Assembly (NCBI GenBank): GCA_902495945.1
Contig: CABUZD010000064.1
Location: 1-9,472, forward strand
Length of the DNA stretch: 9,472 nucleotides
Direction of reading: 5' to 3'
From: an uncultured Collinsella sp.
GTDB lineage: Bacteria > Actinomycetota > Coriobacteriia > Coriobacteriales > Coriobacteriaceae
The translations under genes and the position numbers were made by a program. Below, one piece after another: positions 5,822-9,472 of this stretch. Below the pieces are notes generated by a model, which saw nothing but the letters and a program-made list of their open reading frames with translations, made no database searches and had not been told where the DNA came from. Positions within the stretch are counted from its first letter, which is position 1. Each line of letters starts with the position of its first letter.

Positions 5822-6406
5822 TTACTCGTCAAGTGTTTCGATGCGGGGCTTGATGATGCCATATCCACCATTCTTACGGTGATACACCACATTGATGAGG
5901 CCAGTCGTCGCGTTCTCGAACACGTAGAAGTCGTGGCCGAGCAGATCGGTCTGCACCAGTGCCTGCTCCTCAGTCATCGGGGTGACGTCGATAACCTTCT
6001 CGCGGACGAGCAGGTCGTCCTCTTCCTCGGGCAGCAGCAGGTCGGCCAGATCCTCGACGCGCTCGACCGGCGCAACATCCGCGGCGCTGGCACCGCCCTG
6101 GCGGTTGTCCACGACCTTGGTCTTGAACTTGCGCAGCTGGCGGGTGACCTTATCGGCGGAGAGGTCGATGGCGGCGTACATATCTGCACCGTGCTCGGCA
6201 ACGCGAATCACCGAACCGCGGGCACGAACCGTAACCTCGACGATTGCCGGGTTGGGGTTCGAGGGGTTCTTCTCATAGCGAAGTACAACGTCGACCGTCA
6301 TGGGCTCGATATCGAAAACCTTGAGCGCCTCGCCGATCTTCTCATCCACATGCGCACGCAGAGCATCGGTTACCGTCGTCTTGCGTCCAGAAACCTTGAT
6401 ATCCAT
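5822..6406 (-). CDS. hpf: Ribosome hibernation promoting factor, long form
   Basis: 194 aa. Residues 1-100 are the HPF/RaiA beta-alpha-beta-beta-beta-alpha domain that sits in the decoding channel of the 30S subunit (MDIKVSGRKTTVTDALRAHV at the start; basic VTRQLRKFKTKV at 87-98). A linker of about 35 residues follows. Residues 137-190 are the C-terminal dimerisation domain specific to long HPF, with its conserved core (LLGHDFYVFENATTG, then INVVYHRKNGGYGII). Long HPF joins two 70S ribosomes into inactive 100S particles in stationary phase. I chose ATG 6406: GGAG lies 6 nt upstream and homologues begin at MDIKVSGR. An in-frame start at 6466 adds 20 residues unlike the family. The upstream spacer is 217 nt to the next terminator, and no clear promoter was found in it. 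Confidence 0.93.
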   Translation of the reverse strand: MDIKVSGRKTTVTDALRAHVDEKIGEALKVFDIEPMTVDVVLRYEKNPSNPNPAIVEVTVRARGSVIRVAEHGADMYAAIDLSADKVTRQLRKFKTKVVDNRQGGASAADVAPVERVEDLADLLLPEEEDDLLVREKVIDVTPMTEEQALVQTDLLGHDFYVFENATTGLINVVYHRKNGGYGIIKPRIETLDE

Positions 6407-6623
6407 ACGTGGCTCCAATCTGCCTCGGGGACTTACTGTACTGGCTATGTACCCATTGCCGTGCATTTAATCACGCGGATTCCTAAAGACCCGAATAACG
6501 ATTGCTTGATACCGCATACCGAAGTCTCGTACTTTTCCATGGCAAAGTGCGCTATAGGAGGGAGCCGACAGATTTGTATTTGGTCCCGAAAATTGGCTTT
6601 GACCTGCTGGTTTTATAGGGATG
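6407..6623 (-). other. Upstream region of hpf, no gene seen
   Basis: 217 nt between the lipoprotein-gene terminator and the hpf start. It must hold the hpf promoter, but no convincing -35/-10 pair was found. The best fragment is TTGCCA on the minus strand without a good -10 at 16-18 nt. A 75-codon open frame at 6467-6694 overlaps the terminator, lacks a ribosome site and has no protein-like composition, so it is not called. Confidence 0.4.
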
Positions 6624-6656
6624 AAAAAACCGGGCTCCCCTATTGGGGAAGCCCGG
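6624..6656 (-). terminator. Rho-independent terminator of the solute-binding lipoprotein gene
   Basis: On the minus strand CCGGGCTTCCCC pairs with GGGGAGCCCGG (11 bp, one bulged base, loop AATA), followed by TTTTTT. It lies 68 nt after the lipoprotein stop and separates that transcript from hpf. Confidence 0.9.
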
Positions 6657-6680
6657 CAGTGCGTGTTGAAACCGTGAAGA

Positions 6681-6709
6681 GGTGTCCTTTCCAACGTATA
6701 GGAGACACC
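6681..6709 (-). repeat. Small inverted repeat between lipoprotein stop and terminator
   Basis: GGTGTC (6681-6686) pairs with GACACC (6704-6709) over 17 nt. It may be a 3'-end stabilising stem ahead of the terminator. Weak evidence. Confidence 0.3.
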
Positions 6710-6723
6710 ACCCCTAGCAATAA

Positions 6724-7731
6724 CTAGCTATTAAGTTTGTTAACTTCGTCGTCAGTGATGGTGCCTTCCCGACTGGACGATTTGTCCTCGGAGGATGCGG
6801 TCTCATTGTCGGAATCGGAGGACTCGCTGCCGGAGGACGTGGTCTCACTGGACTCAGAGTCGCCCGGCTGCACGTTAGCGCCCGAAACCGTCTTAGCGGT
6901 GAGGTCGTAGGGCATCGTGCCATACCAGACGCAGTGGACTGCCTCGAGCGTACCGTCGACCGTGATGTCGTCGAGGGCATCACTCACGGCACGGCACAGT
7001 TCGTCATTGGACGAGAGGCCCGCAACACCAAGCGTCGAGGGCGCCTCGAGCGCACCGACATAGGAGATCTCGCTCATCAGGCGTGCAAGGTAGCCGCCGG
7101 CCGTGGAGTCGCAGATCACATAGTCGACCTCGCCGGACTCGAGCGCCTCAAAGCACTCGTTGATGTTGGAGTAGGTCTTTTGGTTGGCGGTGATGCTCTG
7201 CTTAGCAAGCGCCTCCTGCGAGGCCGAGGACATCTGGACACCCAGAGTAGACGTGTTAAGGGTATCGGTGGAAACGCTTAGCGACCCACCATCGCTGGTT
7301 TTACCGAACACGGAAGTGGCATCGTACAGGCAGGTGCCGAGCGAGCTAACGTCCCCGTCCGTGGAGTTGATCTCGCCGATAAAGATATCGGCCTTTTTGT
7401 CGCCGAGCGCGGAACCTGCCGAAGACGCATCGACAAAGGCGACCTTAAGGCCCATGCGGCTTGCGAGGGCACGGGCGGCGTCAACCGCATACCCCGTGAG
7501 CTCGCCGTCGGCGCCCTGCATTGCCTGCGGCGCATCGGAAGTATCGAGGGCAACCGTCAGGGTTCCGGGAGTGACCAGGGCATCGTCCGACACCGCCGGC
7601 GTGACCGTCTCGTACTCGATCTGGTCGATCGTGGGAGTCGTGAACGTAGACAGCGGGTTGAACGCGCATCCGCTCAGGCCCAAAACGGCAATGACCGCTG
7701 CGGTCCCAGCACCTAACCGAGCCGCGTGCAT
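6724..7731 (-). CDS. Extracellular solute-binding lipoprotein (amino-acid ABC transporter type, SBP family 3)
   Basis: 335 aa from ATG 7731. A lipoprotein signal (MHAARLGAGTAAVIAVLGL) is followed by lipobox LSGC with the lipidated Cys at 22. Residues about 55-270 have the family-3 periplasmic-binding fold: TLTVALDTSDAPQAM (57-71), GELTGYAVDAARALASRMG (76-94), ADIFIGEINST (114-124), then a second lobe with Y-S-N-I-N-E-C-F-E-A-L-E-S-G-E-V-D-Y (187-204). The last 45 residues are a disordered Ser/Glu/Asp-rich tail. The ligand is unknown and no permease or ATPase gene is adjacent, so it may be an orphan or sensor-type binding protein. ATG 7731 has GAGGGG 7 nt upstream; in-frame ATG 7749 is possible but has a poorer site. 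The frame stays open to a GTG at 8139, but those codons lie over the promoter and leader and are not protein-like. Confidence 0.85.
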   Translation of the reverse strand: MHAARLGAGTAAVIAVLGLSGCAFNPLSTFTTPTIDQIEYETVTPAVSDDALVTPGTLTVALDTSDAPQAMQGADGELTGYAVDAARALASRMGLKVAFVDASSAGSALGDKKADIFIGEINSTDGDVSSLGTCLYDATSVFGKTSDGGSLSVSTDTLNTSTLGVQMSSASQEALAKQSITANQKTYSNINECFEALESGEVDYVICDSTAGGYLARLMSEISYVGALEAPSTLGVAGLSSNDELCRAVSDALDDITVDGTLEAVHCVWYGTMPYDLTAKTVSGANVQPGDSESSETTSSGSESSDSDNETASSEDKSSSREGTITDDEVNKLNS

Positions 7732-8080
7732 CAAGCTGCCCCTCACCATGTCCACTACCCTGCCTTCTGTGTCGTATACAATCCGTGCGTTGCGCGGAAT
7801 ATCAGGTTGTTCCCACCAGCTGACCTGGTATTTGACCCCACACTTGCGCACCGGGGTGTTTGCTCGGGAGGCCGCAGCCACCTTCACGACTGACCCGCTC
7901 GCCCGCGAGGCGGTATTGCCCCAAAGAAAGTAGAACGGACGGTGCGGCTTACATCTAGGACGCGCCATGATCGCGCCGCGCGCACGCGGTCGCTTACGTG
8001 GATCCCTTTGACCGCGTCTGTCTTGGACTAGGACGGGCATTTCATCCGTCCGCAACCACAGCCTGGCAGGAACGTAGCGC
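7732..8080 (-). promoter_or_regulatory. Long structured leader of the lipoprotein gene (candidate RNA regulator)
   Basis: About 340 nt between the predicted promoter and the ATG, with no supported gene. Stems seen: GGACGG/CCGTCC (8046-8051 with 8031-8036), perfect ACGCGGTC/GACCGCGT (8010-8017 with 7984-7991), GCGC/GCGC (7962-7965 with 7973-7976), ACCCC/GGGGT (7835-7839 with 7853-7857) and CCAG/CTGG (7816-7828). The segment at 8046-8052 can also pair perfectly over 7 bp with 7936-7942, which excludes the first stem. That second site is followed by a pyrimidine-rich stretch. GTAAGC occurs twice. It matches no riboswitch class that I can recognise. Confidence 0.4.
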
Positions 8081-8109
8081 ATTATAGCTAAGTTCAAGCT
8101 AAAGTTTAA
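8081..8109 (-). promoter_or_regulatory. Sigma-70-type promoter of the lipoprotein transcript
   Basis: On the minus strand a perfect TATAAT (-10, 8081-8086) lies 17 nt from TTAAAC (-35, 8104-8109; 3 of 6 consensus bases). The surroundings are AT-rich in otherwise GC-rich DNA. Transcription would begin near 8074. Confidence 0.55.
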
Positions 8110-8181
8110 GGTTAAGGGCGTCATTCGCATCGTGCGCACAGATTTTGCAGGTCGGAGTGTGCTATTCGTGCCCCTATGAAG

Positions 8182-8210
8182 CCCGGAGCTCCCCTACGGG
8201 GAGCTCCGGG
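8182..8210. terminator. Perfect GC-rich 13-bp hairpin, probable terminator without a T-tract
   Basis: CCCGGAGCTCCCC (8182-8194) and GGGGAGCTCCGGG (8198-8210) form an uninterrupted stem with a 3-nt loop. A second stem (GGCGCCC/GGGTGCC, about 8210-8229, one G-T wobble) abuts it. Neither strand shows a run of T afterwards. It lies between the nuclease-like gene and the lipoprotein promoter, where it would insulate the two transcripts. It resembles the core of the 6624-6656 terminator. Confidence 0.5.
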
Positions 8211-8225
8211 GCGCCCTTCTTAGGG

Positions 8226-8277
8226 TGCCCTGGCGAAAATATGGCAAATATGAGTACTGCCACCAATTTAGTAACAG
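8226..8277 (+). repeat. Left arm of the 52-bp inverted repeat
   Basis: Contains AAAATATGGCAAATATGAG then TACTG, shared exactly with the reverse complement of the right arm, then a more divergent part and shared AGTAACAG. About five mismatches in total. Confidence 0.85.
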
Positions 8278-8400
8278 GCAATTTTGGCCTCTCGGACAGA
8301 TTTTGCGCTCAGTGTCGCCAACCTGATGCTTAGTAATTCTACATTTGTTTATTATCTTCTTACTTTACGCCGCCTCCGAGTCCTAAATTCCTTGATTTTG

Positions 8401-8452
8401 CTGTTACTGATTTAGTGACAGTACTCATATTTGCCATATTTTGGCCAGGGCA
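8401..8452 (-). repeat. Right arm of the 52-bp inverted repeat
   Basis: Reverse complement of the left arm with about five mismatches. Its inner end holds its own near-palindrome, CTGTTACT-GATTT-AGTGACAG (8401-8421). In the left arm the equivalent palindrome is more degraded. It lies 29 bp downstream of the stop codon of the nuclease-like gene. Confidence 0.85.
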
Positions 8453-8481
8453 TATGATTAACCCTCTATTTTCGACGCGAA

Positions 8482-9472
8482 TTAGACCGGCTTAAGCCCA
8501 AAACACGCCCGCAGCGTGTTAAGCAACGCCTCTTGCTTCTTCCTGCGGGCATCGACACGATTCCGGTACCGCTTTCGCATACGCTGGTGCATGCGCCATG
8601 CGAGCGCTTCCATCGCTTCCATGTCACAGAGCATTTCGTTGTTGACCGTCGCGACCTCGATTCCCATAGTAATCAAGCCCGTGTTGCGCTTTTCATCATG
8701 GATACGTCCCCTCCGAGAGGAATGGCCAAGCTCACCGTTGTATTCCAGGTCAAACCGGGCTGCTTCCTGATACGCATCGCAAACTGCATGCGGCATCCCC
8801 GAGATTGCCTGCGCACGGTCATCGAACTCAATCTTATAGTCAGTCTTAAAAGGTCCGCAGGCAAACCCGCCATAGGAAAACGGAAGCGAAAACAGGGCGA
8901 GCATGATGCACTCCATGGGTGAGCGCAGGTTTTCCGAAAGATAGGGACACAGACGCTGCAGCTGCTTGGCTGCGTTCCCCTTGCATACCGCGAGGTAATC
9001 TGCCAGACGATCGGGCGTCAGCACCGGCTCAACCTCAAAGTAGCCCACATCTGCTGGCTGGTCCTTGTCCTTTGCAAGTTTATTCGTAACAGGCGAGGTG
9101 TAGGGAGGCAGATACTTCCCGCGGTCACTCAGCGAAATCTTAGAGCACAGCTCCTGAGCCAGGGCAAATGCCTGGATGCAGCCGACCTCGCGCGCAACGG
9201 CAACACAAAGGGCCTCGGGAGATAGACTGTACACCCCCGGTTCCACCTCTAGAATCGAGCCGGCGGGCAACCCGGAGCATACGGACCAGCTCACGCCAAG
9301 AATGCGGCGGCGCTGCGCTGCAGACCCTACCAGCAAGCACAAATCCTCTTGCACCTCGCTGCTTGCGGCCCCAATCCGCACCAAGTCGGGAAGATAGATG
9401 TCCTCGGTCGAGGGCGACGACGTGCGCAGCACACGGCGCTCTTCATCGGGATCGAGGTCCTTCCAGCTTATG
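8482..9472 (-). CDS. PD-(D/E)XK / DUF559-like (Vsr-fold) protein of unknown role; 5' end uncertain or outside the window
   Basis: At least 316 aa. The frame stays open to the window edge; GTG 9432 is the first usable start inside, with only a weak ribosome site (AAGAG), so the true start may lie further right. Numbering from that GTG, residues about 45-115 resemble the region around a V-x-S-P-E motif (VYSLSPEALCVAVAREVG, 67-84) that precedes nuclease domains in related hypothetical proteins. Residues about 170-270 follow the Vsr/DUF559 plan: SPMEC (Glu174), then FDLEYNGELGH (Asp228 and Glu230 as the D-x-E pair, His237), then DEKRN (246-250) and a closing G-I-E-V-A-T-V strand. The C-terminal 45 residues are basic helix. 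Similar C-terminal domains occur with AbiEi-like winged helices. A DNA-nicking, defence or toxin-antitoxin role is inference; the fold assignment is by motif only. Confidence 0.72.
   Translation of the reverse strand, partial: ISWKDLDPDEERRVLRTSSPSTEDIYLPDLVRIGAASSEVQEDLCLLVGSAAQRRRILGVSWSVCSGLPAGSILEVEPGVYSLSPEALCVAVAREVGCIQAFALAQELCSKISLSDRGKYLPPYTSPVTNKLAKDKDQPADVGYFEVEPVLTPDRLADYLAVCKGNAAKQLQRLCPYLSENLRSPMECIMLALFSLPFSYGGFACGPFKTDYKIEFDDRAQAISGMPHAVCDAYQEAARFDLEYNGELGHSSRRGRIHDEKRNTGLITMGIEVATVNNEMLCDMEAMEALAWRMHQRMRKRYRNRVDARRKKQEALLNTLRACFGLKPV

Larger units (their letters stand above)
8226..8452. mobile_element. MITE-like element bounded by 52-bp imperfect inverted repeats
   Basis: Two arms, 8226-8277 and the reverse complement of 8401-8452, agree at about 47 of 52 positions and run TGCCCTGGC...GTAACAG inward. 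The outer ends are TG...CA. The 123-bp interior (8278-8400) includes a very AT-rich stretch (about 8330-8365), unlike the flanks. No transposase and no obvious target duplication are seen. Structure and size suit a miniature inverted-repeat element or a paired binding locus; which one cannot be decided here. Confidence 0.5.

Noticed and set aside
6407..6466. 20-residue N-terminal extension of HPF
   Set aside because: The family begins at MDIKVSGR, where a GGAG site is present; the extension has no similarity to known HPF N-termini.
6467..6694. 75-codon minus-strand open frame upstream of hpf
   Set aside because: It spans the lipoprotein terminator, has no Shine-Dalgarno sequence and shows no protein-like pattern.
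7795..7830. Resemblance to the SRP (4.5S) RNA sequence TACCAGGTCAG
   Set aside because: The conserved apical loop (CCGGAAGG) and AGCAGCC side are missing, and no flanking helix is found.
7930..8075. Possible ribosomal L10 leader or T-box in the lipoprotein leader
   Set aside because: Only scattered fragments match (GTAAGC, GGTGGCTGCGG); the defining cores are absent and the downstream gene is unrelated.
7732..8139. In-frame N-terminal extension of the lipoprotein gene to a GTG at 8139
   Set aside because: It would bury the lipoprotein signal peptide about 136 residues inside, covers the TATAAT promoter, and has an Arg-rich composition unlike the mature protein.
8241..8437. Two small inward-facing open frames starting MANMST in the inverted-repeat arms (8241-8333 plus, 8360-8437 minus)
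   Set aside because: The shared start follows from the DNA repeat itself; neither has a ribosome site, and the downstream residues differ completely.
1..9472. tRNA, rRNA or CRISPR array
   Set aside because: No tRNA cloverleaf, rRNA core sequence or regularly spaced direct repeats were seen on either strand.

Overview
The window looks like a chromosomal segment of a fairly GC-rich actinobacterium. The closest fit is Coriobacteriia (Collinsella-like): moderate to high GC, a long-form HPF, a DegV protein, and a PD-(D/E)XK-like protein of a kind I associate with that class. This assignment is inference from style, not from a database match. All complete genes read on the minus strand, so transcription runs right to left. 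The only plus-strand coding sequence is a fragment at the left edge.

Layout from left to right. Positions 1-98 are the right end of an IS3-family insertion sequence: the last codons of its transposase, then a terminal repeat. Next are a membrane-anchored SurA/PrsA-N-like protein without a visible PPIase domain (159-1244) and a spacer with two tandem hairpins (1283-1358). A tight four-gene block follows. In transcription order it is a beta-hydroxyacid dehydrogenase with an extraordinary His/Cys-rich tail (4690-3611), a small membrane protein (3605-3177), a HEAT-like helical-repeat protein (3161-2463) and an NAD-type isocitrate dehydrogenase (2456-1371). At two of its three junctions the Shine-Dalgarno sequence of the next gene is made by the Glu-Glu codons that end the previous one, which implies translational coupling. 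Upstream of this block are a DegV-family lipid-binding protein (5742-4789) and long-form hibernation factor hpf (6406-5822), separated by a strong intrinsic terminator.

The right third is more unusual. A solute-binding lipoprotein (7731-6724) has its own terminator (6624-6656) and a TATAAT-type promoter (8081-8109). These imply a structured leader of about 340 nt. Beyond that lie a perfect 13-bp GC-rich hairpin (8182-8210) and a 227-bp AT-richer element bounded by 52-bp imperfect inverted repeats (8226-8277 and 8401-8452). The element ends 29 bp from the stop codon of a PD-(D/E)XK-like protein (8482 to the window edge).

Best candidates for something undescribed: (1) the metal-binding-type tail on the dehydrogenase; (2) the inverted-repeat element beside the nuclease-fold gene; (3) the long structured leader of the lipoprotein gene.
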